64,000 nucleotides of DNA, taken from NCBI GenBank assembly GCA_016744135.1, contig JADGEX010000001.1, positions 755,029-819,028 of the forward strand, written 5' to 3'. Below the pieces are notes generated by a model that saw only the letters and a list, made by a program, of their open reading frames with translations, was not told where the DNA came from and searched no databases. The stretch is from Pseudodesulfovibrio sp. (lineage in GTDB: Bacteria > Desulfobacterota > Desulfovibrionia > Desulfovibrionales > Desulfovibrionaceae). Shown in pieces: positions 17,271 through 27,178 of this stretch (its first letter is position 1; the number at the start of each line of letters is the position of its first letter). The position numbers and the translations under genes were made by a program.

Positions 17271-18581
17271 CTAGTCATCCAGTTGGATGTCCTTGCCTTC
17301 CAACACACGATTCATGTTGCGCACTGCGCACATTTTACCGCACATGGAGCAGGAGTCCTCATGCTCCGGCTTGGATGACTCACGGAACTCACGAGGACGA
17401 ACCGGGTCCATGGCGATGTTGAACATGGCTTCCCAATCGAGAGCGGCACGGGCCTTGGACATTTTGTCATCCCAGTCACTTGCACCAGGGTATCCCTTGG
17501 CGATATCAGCAGCGTGAGCAGCGATACGGGTAGCGATGATGCCCTCTTTCATATCTTCCATAGTAGGCAGACGCAGATGCTCCGCCGGAGTGACATAACA
17601 CAGAAAATCCGCACCGGACATACCCGCGATAGCACCACCAATAGCAGAAGTAATATGATCGTAACCGGGAGCCACATCTGTCACGATAGGACCGAGCACG
17701 TAAAACGGTGCACCGTGGCACAGCCTTTTTTCCATCATCATATTGCCGGCAATCTCACCCATGGCCATGTGACCAGGGCCTTCGATCATAACCTGAACAT
17801 TACGCTCCCAAGCACGCTTGGTCAGCTCGCCCAAAGTAATGAGCTCTTCCACCTGACAAGCGTCAGTGGCGTCATGCAGACAACCGGGACGACAACCATC
17901 GCCAAGGCTCAAGGTAACATCATACTCTTCACAAATGTCGAGCAGACGGTCAAAATGCTCGTAGAACGGATTCTCTGCATTATTAATTTCCATCCACGTA
18001 AAGAGTAAGGAACCACCGCGTGAAACAATATTAGTCAGTCGTTTGGCATCCTTGACCTTTTCTGCAGTATGCTTGTTCAAACCGCAGTGAATGGTCAGAA
18101 AGTCCACACCGTCTTCAACATGACGTTGCACAACATCAAAAAACTCGTCCACAGTTATATCCTGCAAATTCTTGTCATAGAATCCTACAGCATCATAAAT
18201 GGGTACGGTACCGACCATTGCCGGAGACATTTTCACCAATTTCTGACGAAACTCCTGGGTCTTGCCATAGCAAGACAGATCCATAATGGCCTCGGCCTTG
18301 AGGTCCAACGCAGCCTGGACCTTGTCCAATTCAGGATCTACATCGCTGCAATCCTTGGAAATGCCCAAGTTAACGTTGATCTTGATACGCATGCCTTCGC
18401 CAACGGCTTCGGCATCCAGGCTGGTATGATTCTTATTGGCCGGGATAATAACGGTTCCCCTGGCCATACGCTCCATGAGGTCCTCGATACGGATATTTTC
18501 CTTACGAGCCACGGTTTCCATCTGGGGGGTGACGATGCCTTTACGAGCCGCGTCCATCTGAGTGGTGTATGATGCTGCCAT
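17271..18581 (-). CDS. thiC: Phosphomethylpyrimidine synthase ThiC
   Basis: 436-residue radical-SAM enzyme making hydroxymethylpyrimidine phosphate from aminoimidazole ribotide. It is the short form without the long N-terminal domain of E. coli ThiC. Conserved blocks include [40 protein letters not shown] and [16 protein letters not shown]. The C-terminal cluster motif is CSMCGKMC, a CX2CX3C spacing, against CX2CX4C in E. coli. Last gene of the thi operon, two bases after thiE, hence under the TPP riboswitch. Confidence 0.96.
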   Translation of the reverse strand: MAASYTTQMDAARKGIVTPQMETVARKENIRIEDLMERMARGTVIIPANKNHTSLDAEAVGEGMRIKINVNLGISKDCSDVDPELDKVQAALDLKAEAIMDLSCYGKTQEFRQKLVKMSPAMVGTVPIYDAVGFYDKNLQDITVDEFFDVVQRHVEDGVDFLTIHCGLNKHTAEKVKDAKRLTNIVSRGGSLLFTWMEINNAENPFYEHFDRLLDICEEYDVTLSLGDGCRPGCLHDATDACQVEELITLGELTKRAWERNVQVMIEGPGHMAMGEIAGNMMMEKRLCHGAPFYVLGPIVTDVAPGYDHITSAIGGAIAGMSGADFLCYVTPAEHLRLPTMEDMKEGIIATRIAAHAADIAKGYPGASDWDDKMSKARAALDWEAMFNIAMDPVRPREFRESSKPEHEDSCSMCGKMCAVRNMNRVLEGKDIQLDD

Positions 18582-18583
18582 GC

Positions 18584-19243
18584 TTACTCCTTCGCTGCTT
18601 CAATCTCATGACGAAGCGCGTTGATTTTTTCGTTTATATTTTCTTCACCGACAATTTCAGTCACTAACGCCACGCAAGACGCGCCACGCCGTACAACTTC
18701 GCCAATGTTATGTTCTTTGATACCGCCGATAGCTACGAATGGGATATCAATATTGTTGACGACATAATCCAGATATTCGAACCCCACGGGATCTACGACA
18801 TCTTCTTTTGTAAAGGTTTTGAAAATCGGTCCGACTCCGATGTAATCCGCACCGCGCTTGACTGCATCACGAGCCTCAGCCGGACTGTGGGTAGACAAAC
18901 CAATGGTCATCTCTTCGCCCACCAGTCGTCGCACAGCCTCCACAGGCAGATCTTCCTGGCCGATATGAACGCCGTCCGCGTCAACCAGTCGAGCCAATTC
19001 GATATCATCATTGACGATAAATGCGGCTCCGGCCTCACGGGTCATATCTCGAATAACGAGACACTCCTCGTACTTGGCGCCCATCTTCTTTTCCTTTTCA
19101 CGGTACTGGACCAGCTTGATTCCGCTGTCCAACATCTCCCGCACGACATCTATATTGGACCGTCCCAACGAAAACTTTTCGCCAGTCAGACAATATAAAT
19201 CCGTATCAAGAATGGTATTTCGCGTAATTATCCGCGCCATCAT
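18584..19243 (-). CDS. thiE: Thiamine-phosphate synthase
   Basis: 219-residue TIM-barrel enzyme joining HMP-PP and thiazole phosphate. Motifs: [62 protein letters not shown] and VAIGGI. It begins with two ATGs at 19243 and 19240 that overlap the thiF stop (ATGA type), so translation is coupled. About ten extra N-terminal residues compared with the common form. Confidence 0.94.
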   Translation of the reverse strand: MMARIITRNTILDTDLYCLTGEKFSLGRSNIDVVREMLDSGIKLVQYREKEKKMGAKYEECLVIRDMTREAGAAFIVNDDIELARLVDADGVHIGQEDLPVEAVRRLVGEEMTIGLSTHSPAEARDAVKRGADYIGVGPIFKTFTKEDVVDPVGFEYLDYVVNNIDIPFVAIGGIKEHNIGEVVRRGASCVALVTEIVGEENINEKINALRHEIEAAKE

Positions 19244-19869
19244 TTGCCTCCTTCAGCTTCATATCGATTCAGGAAATAGCTGAGCACCACGTCCGCCTGC
19301 TTGGCGGCGGCAATGCCCACTCGTGGTGAAAACGGCGGATTTTCATCCGTACATTCGGTCACCCCGTCACCGATAAGATAGAAGTTATCGCGCACTTTAC
19401 GCGTGATCATGGCGTCACTGTTACCAGTACCGCCCATGCCTGATGCGGCAACAACAAGCACTCCTTTAGGGAGCAAGGTCTCCACCAATGCCTTTTTGGC
19501 TTCCGGGTCATCAAAAGCCTCAACCACCACATCGCACTCAGCAAATAATTCTGCCATGTCCTCGCCTGTCACCTTGCCAATACACGGCTCCAGATCAAGG
19601 TCAGGATTGACGGCCAACAGATTGGCGGCCAAGGCTTCCACCTTATATTCACCCACCTGCTGCGCTATGTACGCCTGCCGATTGAGATTGGACGGCTCAA
19701 TACGGTCAAAATCGACCAGCACAAACCGCTTGAACCCGGAACGCACCAAATGCATGGCACAGTTGGACCCAAGTCCGCCCGCACCAGCAATGCCTACGGA
19801 GACCGTCTGCAAAAAAGCCAGACGGTCTTTGCCCAAGTAAGCAGCTATACCTTGCTCGGTCCGGTTCAT
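19240..19869 (-). CDS. thiF: ThiF-family adenylyltransferase for the sulfur carrier ThiS
   Basis: 209 residues of the E1-like HesA/MoeB/ThiF family. VGIAGAGGLGSNCAMHLVRSG is the nucleotide-binding loop and VLVDFDRIEPSNLNRQ the adenylation motif. The tail has single Cys residues but no CXXC pairs, so a structural zinc is probably absent, as in short anaerobe forms. Start ATG 19869 overlaps the thiH stop by four bases. It should activate the ThiS Gly-Gly end for sulfur loading. Confidence 0.9.
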   Translation of the reverse strand: MNRTEQGIAAYLGKDRLAFLQTVSVGIAGAGGLGSNCAMHLVRSGFKRFVLVDFDRIEPSNLNRQAYIAQQVGEYKVEALAANLLAVNPDLDLEPCIGKVTGEDMAELFAECDVVVEAFDDPEAKKALVETLLPKGVLVVAASGMGGTGNSDAMITRKVRDNFYLIGDGVTECTDENPPFSPRVGIAAAKQADVVLSYFLNRYEAEGGK

Positions 19870-20993
19870 GCGCTCGCCTTTGCCTGCAACTCGATGGGTT
19901 CCCAATCCTTAAAGATCGGCTGATATCCACACCGACGCAGCATTTCACACATTTCTTCCACGCTCCGGGTATCTGCAATCTCAAACTGACCGACCTGATC
20001 GTGGTCCTGAGTGTGACCGCCCACAGCAGTGGTGACACCGGCAGACATTTTGGTCACGCCCAACGGCAGAATTTGTTCACGGAATTCAGCTGATTCACGT
20101 GTGGAAACAGTAATACCAAGACGTGGCAAGAACAGTCGCAAAGCAAGCATGTACTGTACGAGGTCTCTGTCATCTGCAATACTCGCAGGCTGATACTCTC
20201 CTGCATGAGGCCGCATCCTTGGCGGCGACACAGAAATATCCACCTCAGGATACTTGTGCATAAGATAAGCCGCATGCATCCCAGTAAAAAAAGCGTCCCG
20301 ATGCCAATCTCCCAAACCAAGCAACGCACCAATGGTTACCACGCGCATTCCGGCCTGACAGCCGCGCTCTGGGGCATCCAACCGATACCTATAGTCCTTC
20401 TTCGGACCTTTGGGATGCAAGGTGGCGTACAATTCCTCGTTGTATGTCTCCTGAAACATGGTCAGACCATCAGCTCCAGCAGCCACCAAACGTGCATATT
20501 CATCCTGATCCATGGCAAAAACTTCAATGGAAACGGACGGAAAGTGCTTCCGAAGTACTCCCATGCAATCCTCAAGATAATCCACTCCAGCCTTGGCCGG
20601 AGCCTCGCCCGTAAGAATAAGCAGATGTTTGAGGCCTGTGTCGGCAATGGCCTTGGCCTCCACATCCAATTGTTCCAAGGACAATTGATCACGAGGAATA
20701 TCATTCTTGCAGTTGAAACCACAATACACACAGTGATTTGAACAGAAATTGGACAAATACAGCGGTGTAAACAAATGTATGGCCCGCCCAAAATTCTGGG
20801 CAGTCAAACGACTCGCCTTTTGCGCCATTTCTTCGAGAAGAGGCACGGCAGCAGGACTCATAAAATTCATGAAATCTTCGATAGTCGGCGTCATCTTGTT
20901 CAAAGACCGACGAACATCCTCCGCTGTAACTGCGGCAAACTTCTCATCGAGAGGTACAGAAGCGTATTCTGCAAGTACTGAATAGAAACTCAC
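19866..20993 (-). CDS. thiH: 2-iminoacetate (dehydroglycine) synthase, radical SAM
   Basis: 375 residues. LSNFCSNHCVYCGFNC contains the CX3CX2C cluster motif; the enzyme cleaves tyrosine to dehydroglycine for thiazole formation, the anaerobic alternative to ThiO. I choose GTG 20993 (MSFYSVLAEYAS) because GGAGG at 21002-21006 is eight bases upstream; the GTG at 21002 lies inside that ribosome site and cannot use it. The site also contains the end of thiG. Other motifs: TGEAPAKAGVDYL, SVSPPRMRPHAGEYQP and TKMSAGVTTAVGGH. Confidence 0.94.
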   Translation of the reverse strand: MSFYSVLAEYASVPLDEKFAAVTAEDVRRSLNKMTPTIEDFMNFMSPAAVPLLEEMAQKASRLTAQNFGRAIHLFTPLYLSNFCSNHCVYCGFNCKNDIPRDQLSLEQLDVEAKAIADTGLKHLLILTGEAPAKAGVDYLEDCMGVLRKHFPSVSIEVFAMDQDEYARLVAAGADGLTMFQETYNEELYATLHPKGPKKDYRYRLDAPERGCQAGMRVVTIGALLGLGDWHRDAFFTGMHAAYLMHKYPEVDISVSPPRMRPHAGEYQPASIADDRDLVQYMLALRLFLPRLGITVSTRESAEFREQILPLGVTKMSAGVTTAVGGHTQDHDQVGQFEIADTRSVEEMCEMLRRCGYQPIFKDWEPIELQAKASA

Positions 20994-20994
20994 T

Positions 20995-21771
20995 TTACTC
21001 ACCTCCCAAAAAGCCCGTCAGGGGAGATGATGCGTCCGCATGCACTTTGGTGGCACCCGGACCGGACAGATAGGCTTCACGCCCTGCCTTGACTGCGCGA
21101 CCGAAGGCCTTAGCCATCACGCGAGGATCAGAGGCCGTAGCAATAGCCGTATTCACCAGACAGGCATCTGCTCCCATTTCCATGGCTTCACACGCCTCGG
21201 AAGGACGGCCAATACCTGCATCAACAATAATTGGAAGGTCAATTTCCTCAATAAGAATACGAACCATCTCGCGGGTTTTGAGGCCACGATTCGTGCCGAT
21301 AGGCGCACCCAAAGGCATGACAGCAGCAGCACCAGCATTTACCAAACTTTGGGCCACATACAAATCAGCATTGACATAAGGGAAGACGATAAAACCTTCC
21401 TTGGCCAAGATTTCCGTGGCCTTGGCTGTTTCATACCCGTCGGGCAACAAGTATTTATTGTCAGAAATGACCTCGATCTTGATCCAATCTCCACAGCCCA
21501 TGGCGCGGGCCAGTCGAGCGATACGTACAGCTTCCTCTGCGGTACGAGCGCCTGACGTGTTGGGCAAAAGTTGCATATGCTTTGGAATGGAATCCATAAC
21601 ATTGCCAGTACTGGACTCAAGGTCAACACGCCGCAAAGCCACAGTAATAACCTGCGAACCTGAGGCTTCGCAGACATCTGGAACAATCGCGTCGTCACCA
21701 TATTTACCGGTGCCAGTGAACAATCTGCTGTTCAGCTTCACGCCACCAATTTCAAATATATCTTCACACAT
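20995..21771 (-). CDS. thiG: Thiazole synthase
   Basis: 258-residue TIM-barrel enzyme forming the thiazole ring from deoxyxylulose phosphate, dehydroglycine and ThiS thiocarboxylate. [40 protein letters not shown] (Lys forming the Schiff base), [13 protein letters not shown] and [28 protein letters not shown] are all present. Start ATG 21771, ten bases after thiS. Located between thiS and thiH. Confidence 0.96.
   Translation of the reverse strand: MCEDIFEIGGVKLNSRLFTGTGKYGDDAIVPDVCEASGSQVITVALRRVDLESSTGNVMDSIPKHMQLLPNTSGARTAEEAVRIARLARAMGCGDWIKIEVISDNKYLLPDGYETAKATEILAKEGFIVFPYVNADLYVAQSLVNAGAAAVMPLGAPIGTNRGLKTREMVRILIEEIDLPIIVDAGIGRPSEACEAMEMGADACLVNTAIATASDPRVMAKAFGRAVKAGREAYLSGPGATKVHADASSPLTGFLGGE
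21002..21006 (-). promoter_or_regulatory. Shine-Dalgarno that decides the thiH start
   Basis: GGAGG on the minus strand, overlapping the last codons of thiG, eight bases from GTG 20993. Confidence 0.7.
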
Positions 21772-21780
21772 GATTCTCTC

Positions 21781-21981
21781 CTAACCTCCACCCACAAAAC
21801 GAAGAACCTCTAAATGGTCCCCATCATTGAGCGAAGTAGTATCGAAGTTTTCACCGGGCACGATGTCACCATTCCGCTCTACCACGACAACTTGCGGCGA
21901 AACATCTTTGCTTTCGAGCAGAGCGAGGATCGTCATCCCCTCCGTCACATTTACTTCCTTGCCATTCAGAACGACAATCAT
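21781..21981 (-). CDS. thiS: Sulfur carrier protein ThiS
   Basis: 66-residue ubiquitin-like protein ending in Gly-Gly-Gly, the tail that is adenylated and thiocarboxylated. VVLNGKEVNVTEGMTILALLESK and VVVERNGDIVPGE match the family. The ATG at 21987 is directly attached to AAGGAG and is too close, so ATG 21981 (MIVVLNGK), six bases away, is used. First gene of the operon, behind the riboswitch and terminator. Confidence 0.94.
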   Translation of the reverse strand: MIVVLNGKEVNVTEGMTILALLESKDVSPQVVVVERNGDIVPGENFDTTSLNDGDHLEVLRFVGGG

Positions 21982-22008
21982 GAGCATCTCCTTTGAGTTC
22001 CCGATCAC

Positions 22009-22040
22009 AAAAAAAGCGCTTACCCTATAAGGGCAAGCGC
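22009..22040 (-). terminator. Terminator platform of the TPP riboswitch
   Basis: Stem of about 10 bp (22016-22025 with 22031-22040, one wobble) followed by seven T on the minus strand, located between the aptamer and thiS. Its position indicates transcription-termination control by TPP. Confidence 0.85.
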
Positions 22041-22061
22041 GGTCTGACGGAATATCAGTTG

Positions 22062-22155
22062 CAACCAGCTTCCCTACGGCGGAATTAACCGCATCAGGTT
22101 CGAAGGGTTGGACTACTTCGTCCATCTCAGCCCCAATCAAGAGGCTCCCCTAGCT
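22062..22155 (-). promoter_or_regulatory. TPP riboswitch (THI element) controlling thiSGHFEC
   Basis: Read on the minus strand the conserved blocks are GGGGAGCC, GGGCTGAGAT, ACCCTTCGAACCTGATGCGG, TTAATTCCGCCGTAGGGAAG, which are the aptamer core binding thiamine pyrophosphate. The open frame that runs through it to thiS is an artefact. The aptamer is followed by a terminator hairpin, so excess TPP should stop transcription of the whole operon. Confidence 0.96.
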
Positions 22156-22292
22156 GCGGAGAAGATTATGCCTTTTGTTTCTCCCTGTAAAGCCCACACA
22201 ATAAAAAACATCATATCAATAAAAACCTAAAGTTATCGCAACAATCGGCCGATATAGTTGCCGTGACCACATAAAAATAGGGGAAATCTCTC

Positions 22293-22733
22293 ATGTTCTC
22301 GACCATGTTTCAAGCCACAGGTTTCAAGCGAACTCTTGATCTGTGCAAACAAGGTAAAATTGATGAAGCGGCGGTGCTTCTCAAAAGTCTCCAGGATGAA
22401 TTTCTGGCAGTCTGCGAAGAGAATGAAGCACTTAAAGAACAGTTGTCAGAGGTAGCCGATGTCCTTGATCTTGCCGAAAAAATACAATTCGACGGCCAAA
22501 AATATTGGCTCACGGATGAAGGCGAAAAAAAAGGACCGTTCTGTCAGGTCTGTTATGATCGCGACGGACTGCTGGTTCACCTCCATGAACATAAAAACCA
22601 TTGGGAATGCCAGAGTTGTCATGGACTCTATATGGTACAACAGGACTCACAGACAGAAACCAAGAAAAAAACAATATTGCGAACAACGTTAAAAAAAACC
22701 ATTCCACTCTTTCTCGAACAAGAAATGGTTTAA
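22293..22733 (+). CDS. Hypothetical coiled-coil and zinc-ribbon protein
   Basis: 146 residues. Residues 1-65 are helical and probably coiled coil (LLKSLQDEFLAVCEENEALKEQL). Residues 75-115 contain GPFCQVCYDRDG ... HWECQSCHG, two CXXC pairs typical of a rubredoxin-like zinc ribbon also seen in phage and island proteins. The C-terminus is Lys/Thr-rich. Start ATG 22293 has AGGGGAA about nine bases upstream. Stand-alone gene ending in a strong terminator. Function unknown. Confidence 0.72.
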   Translation: MFSTMFQATGFKRTLDLCKQGKIDEAAVLLKSLQDEFLAVCEENEALKEQLSEVADVLDLAEKIQFDGQKYWLTDEGEKKGPFCQVCYDRDGLLVHLHEHKNHWECQSCHGLYMVQQDSQTETKKKTILRTTLKKTIPLFLEQEMV

Positions 22734-22745
22734 GATGATTCTCAC

Positions 22746-22786
22746 AAAAAAAGCCCTCGCTCGGATATCCGGACGAGGGCTTTTTT
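22746..22786. terminator. Bidirectional terminator between the zinc-ribbon and SH3b genes
   Basis: GC-rich hairpin with GCCCTCG/CGAGGGC arms and an inner CGGATATCCG palindrome, flanked by A7 and T6. It lies between convergent stops at 22733 and 22798. Confidence 0.85.
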
Positions 22787-22797
22787 ATTATTTCCTT

Positions 22798-24210
22798 TTA
22801 AAGAAACTGGGTGCCAAACAATGTGGCTTCACGAACCCATATTTCAAGAAGCTGCTTGTCGTCGAACTTTATCACTCCATAAGCCAAATCTTCGACATCC
22901 ATACCAGGCAGATAAATAAGCACAGCCACATTCTTTGTGACCCTGCGGTTTTCCTTCCACAAAGTGGTCGAAAAATCCTTGAGTGAATCACGCGTCGGTT
23001 TCTTCGTGGTAGACATGAATACTTTAAGGGTAATCCATGCCTCACCAAGCTGCCTGGTTTCCGACTTTTCCATTACACGATACTTGTATCCGTGAGCCGT
23101 TTTGTTCGGTGTGGGATCAGGCTTTTTCGTTTTGGCAAATTTTTTCCGATCAATGGTAATCGTCTTCTGCCCACTCGCCGAAGACTTTGAAGTCGATGCG
23201 GCAACGGGTTTAGGTTTAGAGACAGGTGCAGTAGATTTTGAAACCGACTTTGTAGAAACTGTCGGCGCAGGTCCGACAGATAACGCCAGTTCCCGTGATT
23301 GACCCGTCGCCGCCCGGGTCCCCTTATCCATAATGGATTGCAAGGAATAACCGATAGCCCGTCCCTCTATTAGGACTAATTCATTACGATTAAACACGGC
23401 ATACCAACCATGCTGCAACAATCCGACCTGAACCGTATCGCCCGGTTTCAAAGTCCTGTTCAAAGACGAACCAGTTGTCCGGTCAGCATGCACATTGATC
23501 AATGTCGTTGCCGTGACAAACTTCGGTTTGGGTGCTGCTACAGGAGTTGGTGGCGGAGTTGTTGCCACATTGCCGCTGACTTGTCCCTGACCACTGACGA
23601 CATCATCTGGCTCAGTCACCACAGGTATGTCTTCTTCAACCTGAATCGGCTGTGGCTTGGAGACTTTAGTCGCCTTGGCCAATGTCTTTTTGCTAGCTGG
23701 TTTGAAATATTTGACACTGCTGTAACCAAGGCCATTTAAATTGGATCGAATGGTGGCATTTGGCAAAAAGACACGGGCCCAATCTCCGTCAGGGAAATCA
23801 ATGCGCACATGCGTTCCGGCCTTAAGCGTTTCAACCTTCCTGCCACTGACATCCGGTTTTGTCCGAACATTCAATGCGCGATAGGTATATACCAGTTTCC
23901 CCAACTCTTTGGGTTCGTACCGCGTCCGTTTTTTCTGAAGATATTTCGCATTGGAAAAACCAATGGCCGCGCCTTCGCCCCCATCCGTTGCATCCGGCTC
24001 ATATATAGCCACCCAACCGTCACGTGAATGAGCTATTCTGACTTTTTGGCCAGCATACAGATTACCGACCCATTTTGCCTTGGGAGACCGACCATCTCGT
24101 AAATTCAAAGGCCTATCCGTGTACCGAATTTCACCAAACGCAAAGGCCTGTGCAACTGCCAACACAAGGAGACAAACGATGGTCGCCGTAAGTATCGCTA
24201 TTTTTCGCAT
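22798..24210 (-). CDS. Secreted protein with three bacterial SH3 domains
   Basis: 470 residues. A signal peptide (1-24, cut after AFA) is followed by SH3b modules at about 26-100 (RPLNLRDGRSPKAKWVGNLYAGQKVRI), 108-185 (RALNVRTKPDVSGRKVETLKAGTHVRI) and 235-300 (TTLINVHADRTTGSSLNRTLKPGDTVQV). A Ser/Thr/Lys/Pro-rich linker leads to an unrecognised C-terminal domain (365-470). SH3b repeats usually bind peptidoglycan or peptides in the periplasm. 13 bases downstream of the Skp-like gene, so likely same transcript. Exact role unknown. Confidence 0.78.
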   Translation of the reverse strand: MRKIAILTATIVCLLVLAVAQAFAFGEIRYTDRPLNLRDGRSPKAKWVGNLYAGQKVRIAHSRDGWVAIYEPDATDGGEGAAIGFSNAKYLQKKRTRYEPKELGKLVYTYRALNVRTKPDVSGRKVETLKAGTHVRIDFPDGDWARVFLPNATIRSNLNGLGYSSVKYFKPASKKTLAKATKVSKPQPIQVEEDIPVVTEPDDVVSGQGQVSGNVATTPPPTPVAAPKPKFVTATTLINVHADRTTGSSLNRTLKPGDTVQVGLLQHGWYAVFNRNELVLIEGRAIGYSLQSIMDKGTRAATGQSRELALSVGPAPTVSTKSVSKSTAPVSKPKPVAASTSKSSASGQKTITIDRKKFAKTKKPDPTPNKTAHGYKYRVMEKSETRQLGEAWITLKVFMSTTKKPTRDSLKDFSTTLWKENRRVTKNVAVLIYLPGMDVEDLAYGVIKFDDKQLLEIWVREATLFGTQFL

Positions 24211-24223
24211 TATTCCGTCCCCG

Positions 24224-24733
24224 CTACATCATCGAATTGAGTTCACGGATAACGCGATCCGTAATATCCATGGAATCAGCTACAAACCCGATAATTTCCG
24301 GGTCTGTCAGGATCAAGGTAAACCCCATTTCCTTGGCAATGGTCCTGAGATACGAATCTGCCCGTCGCATGACAAATTGAATAAGACGGCGCTCCTCGCT
24401 CTGAATTTCCATATTGCTGTTTTTTACCAAGCGTTCATAATCTCGAACGGCCAAACGCATCTCTTCTTCCTTGGATTGCTGCTCAGTCACGGAAATGGTT
24501 TCCACCTTGAGGCTCTCCTGCAACGACTCAACAATGGCCAAGGCATCTCGAACTCTCCGGTCCTTCTCTCTACCGAGCCGCGCCAGATCATCCTGAGCGA
24601 TCCTACCAATTTTGGATTCATTGATAATCCGCTGAGGATTAACAAATCCCACCTTGGACGTCTGGGCCAAAGCCGTTCCACCTAAAAGCAGGAACAAACC
24701 AAACATGGCCAGAGATATTTTCATAATTTTCAT
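24224..24733 (-). CDS. OmpH/Skp-like periplasmic chaperone
   Basis: 169 residues with signal peptide (1-23, ending ALA). VGFVNPQRIINESKIGRIAQDDLARLGREKDRR is the Skp N-terminal strand-helix pattern; a long coiled-coil arm follows and the end (LRTIAKEMGFTLILTDPEIIGF) returns to the oligomerisation strand. Skp holds outer-membrane proteins during periplasmic transit. Not next to bamA or lpxD here; it lies between priA and the SH3b gene. Confidence 0.82.
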   Translation of the reverse strand: MKIMKISLAMFGLFLLLGGTALAQTSKVGFVNPQRIINESKIGRIAQDDLARLGREKDRRVRDALAIVESLQESLKVETISVTEQQSKEEEMRLAVRDYERLVKNSNMEIQSEERRLIQFVMRRADSYLRTIAKEMGFTLILTDPEIIGFVADSMDITDRVIRELNSMM

Positions 24734-24802
24734 GGAGATGACTACCTTGTTAGCTCATATAATGGGGCAATGTATCCGAAAATGGACATCCTTGTCGACC
24801 AT

Positions 24803-27169
24803 TTACAATGTCGTCAAAGGATCAAGGTCAAGACTTGTGCGCACGAATTTCAAATTTGGGTTGGCCGCGGCCATATGTCCATACAACGTCCGCACTTTGG
24901 CCCAATCGTCTGACTTGAGCAAACAGTTGAACCGTTTACGACCACGCAGCATAGAAAGTGGTGCAGGCGCAGGCCCGAGGACATCAATACCCAACTTCCG
25001 TCCGTGCTCATGCAGAACTTGAGCGAAAAGCGACACAGCCGCAGGGCCGTCCTGATACTGAGCCGGGAAACTGATACGGACAAGAGCCATCCTGGAAAAT
25101 GGCGGATACTTGAACATGGATCGCCGAGATATTTCCCGTTCAAAAAAACCGGCATAGTCACCGGCCACCACTTCAGTCCAGATAGGATGCCCCGGATTCC
25201 GTGTCTGAATGAGAACTTTGCCCGGGTTGTCTCCACGCCCGGCACGCCCTGCCACCTGTACCAACAACTGAAATGTCCGTTCCGTAGATCGATAATCCGG
25301 CAAATTCAAACCAAGATCACCGTCAGCAACCACAACAAGAGTGACACCGGGGAAATGGTGTCCCTTGGAAATCATCTGAGTGCCGACAAGAACTTGGGCT
25401 TCCTTACGGCCAAAGGCTCCAAGGATTTCCTCCATCCGCTCCTGTCGCCGGGTAGCGTCCCGATCAAGGCGCAACACCTTGGTGCCTTCGGGCAAATGTT
25501 CCTGCAAAACTTCTTCAAGCCGCTCAGTACCTTCGCCCATGGGCACGAAACTCGTTCCACCGCACTTCTTACACGTCAATGGATACGAATATGTCAGGCC
25601 ACAATAATGGCAGACAACACGCTGACGATCCTTATGATATGTCATGCCCACTTCGCACTCTGGACACCGCACGGTCTCCGTACAATCCAGACAATACATG
25701 AGCGGTGCATATCCACGCCGGTTGAGCATGACAATAACCTGCCCTCCGACCTCAACGGTCTCACGAATGGCCTCTTCCGTGGCAGGGGCCAACAGCTTGC
25801 TGCCACCTTTCATATCGGTGATGTCCACCAACTCCACACTCGGCAATTCGCTATCACCAACACGTTCTTTTAACGCAGACATGGCAATGATGCCCTGTTT
25901 GGCGGCCTGAAATGTTTTTACATCCGGTGTAGCAGAACCGAGCAACAACAAGGCTTTACTCAACCCGGCCCTGAACCAGGCGACTTCCTTGGCGTGGTAT
26001 GCCAATCGTTCTTCCTGTTTATAGGACTCGTCATGTTCTTCATCGAGCACAATCATGCCAAGAGTCGGCACAGGCAAGAAAAGCGAGGATCGCGTCCCAA
26101 CCACAATAACGGGACCGGCTTCGCAGGATAATCCCTTAAAAGTCCGTTCCCGTTTCTTGGGACTTTGATAACCATGATAGAAAAATGTTTGCGCAGTCGG
26201 GAACCGTTCTTTTACGGTACGATATAACTGACAGGCCAAGGCAACTTCAGGAGCAAGCAGCATAACGGATCGATTGTTTGTAAGACATTTTCGAGCCATC
26301 TCAAGATACAGAACAGTCTTGCCGCTACCAGTCACTCCATGAACAAGATGCGGCCCGCCACCGTTCTCCATGGTCACTGTCATGGCTTCCATGGCCGCCT
26401 GCTGTTCATCAGTCAGCGTATATTCACATTCATCACCACAGGGCGCCACCGAACCAGCTTCATCAACTTCTGCCAGCGTATCCGCCGTCAGTTCCCCTGT
26501 ACGAACAATGGATACACCCTCCAGCTTGGCCACAGTAGCCGCAGTCCAATCGCCCAAAGCATATCGCAAAGAATACAAACTCTGTGGACCATGCTCCAAA
26601 AGATATTCCAAAAGACGAAGCTGTCGTTTTGCATTGGGTCTGACTGCCCATGGAGGATCAGATTCCAACGACACAAACCGTTCTTCGGCTTCACGCTTGG
26701 CATTGACGCGCACTCGCATCCGCCCGGCAAGCCACAGGTCCATGAGTGCGATCTGATCCGCCTCTTCAAACCGTCCAATTTCCGCAGGGCGCACCGAACC
26801 GGGCAACTTACGATCAGACATGTGCTTATCTACTCGAAAAGTGACCGCAGCCGTGCGCAAACCTCGCGGTAACGCTATTTCAAAAATACGCCCGACATTC
26901 ACCATTTGACGCGCCGCAAGATTCACGGCCATATCCACATATTCTTCACTAAAAAGCTTTGTCCGCTCCAAAGGCCAGATCATAGGCTTAACCACGACCC
27001 CTTCCGGGGCCTGCTCAGCTGGACCGACAATAATGCCCACGCGATGGGATTTGCCAAATGGAATGATAACCCGCTGTCCGGCGGACAAATCTGGAAAAAA
27101 AGAAGGCCGCTCGTATGTCCACGCTTCATAGGGCGGACTGACGAGCGTTACCTGCCATAGATCGGCCAT
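24803..27169 (-). CDS. priA: Primosomal replication helicase PriA
   Basis: 788 residues, near family length. The N-terminal part (1-200) binds DNA 3' ends; VHGVTGSGKTVLYLE (Walker A) and VLDEEHDESYKQ (DEXH box) form the motor, with GTRSSLFLPV between. Four CXXC pairs around residues 490-535 (CLDC, CPEC, CHYC, CKKC) bind two zinc ions. LVGTQMISKGHHFPGVTLVVV and VAGRAGR are late helicase motifs. It restarts collapsed replication forks. Nine bases separate it from the preceding secreted-protein gene, whose stop precedes its ATG. Confidence 0.96.
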   Translation of the reverse strand: MADLWQVTLVSPPYEAWTYERPSFFPDLSAGQRVIIPFGKSHRVGIIVGPAEQAPEGVVVKPMIWPLERTKLFSEEYVDMAVNLAARQMVNVGRIFEIALPRGLRTAAVTFRVDKHMSDRKLPGSVRPAEIGRFEEADQIALMDLWLAGRMRVRVNAKREAEERFVSLESDPPWAVRPNAKRQLRLLEYLLEHGPQSLYSLRYALGDWTAATVAKLEGVSIVRTGELTADTLAEVDEAGSVAPCGDECEYTLTDEQQAAMEAMTVTMENGGGPHLVHGVTGSGKTVLYLEMARKCLTNNRSVMLLAPEVALACQLYRTVKERFPTAQTFFYHGYQSPKKRERTFKGLSCEAGPVIVVGTRSSLFLPVPTLGMIVLDEEHDESYKQEERLAYHAKEVAWFRAGLSKALLLLGSATPDVKTFQAAKQGIIAMSALKERVGDSELPSVELVDITDMKGGSKLLAPATEEAIRETVEVGGQVIVMLNRRGYAPLMYCLDCTETVRCPECEVGMTYHKDRQRVVCHYCGLTYSYPLTCKKCGGTSFVPMGEGTERLEEVLQEHLPEGTKVLRLDRDATRRQERMEEILGAFGRKEAQVLVGTQMISKGHHFPGVTLVVVADGDLGLNLPDYRSTERTFQLLVQVAGRAGRGDNPGKVLIQTRNPGHPIWTEVVAGDYAGFFEREISRRSMFKYPPFSRMALVRISFPAQYQDGPAAVSLFAQVLHEHGRKLGIDVLGPAPAPLSMLRGRKRFNCLLKSDDWAKVRTLYGHMAAANPNLKFVRTSLDLDPLTTL

Positions 27170-27178
27170 ATGTGCCGC

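Noticed and set aside
21982-22140. N-terminal extension of ThiS through the riboswitch
   Set aside because: The bases are the TPP aptamer and its terminator; ThiS is a complete 66-residue protein from ATG 21981.
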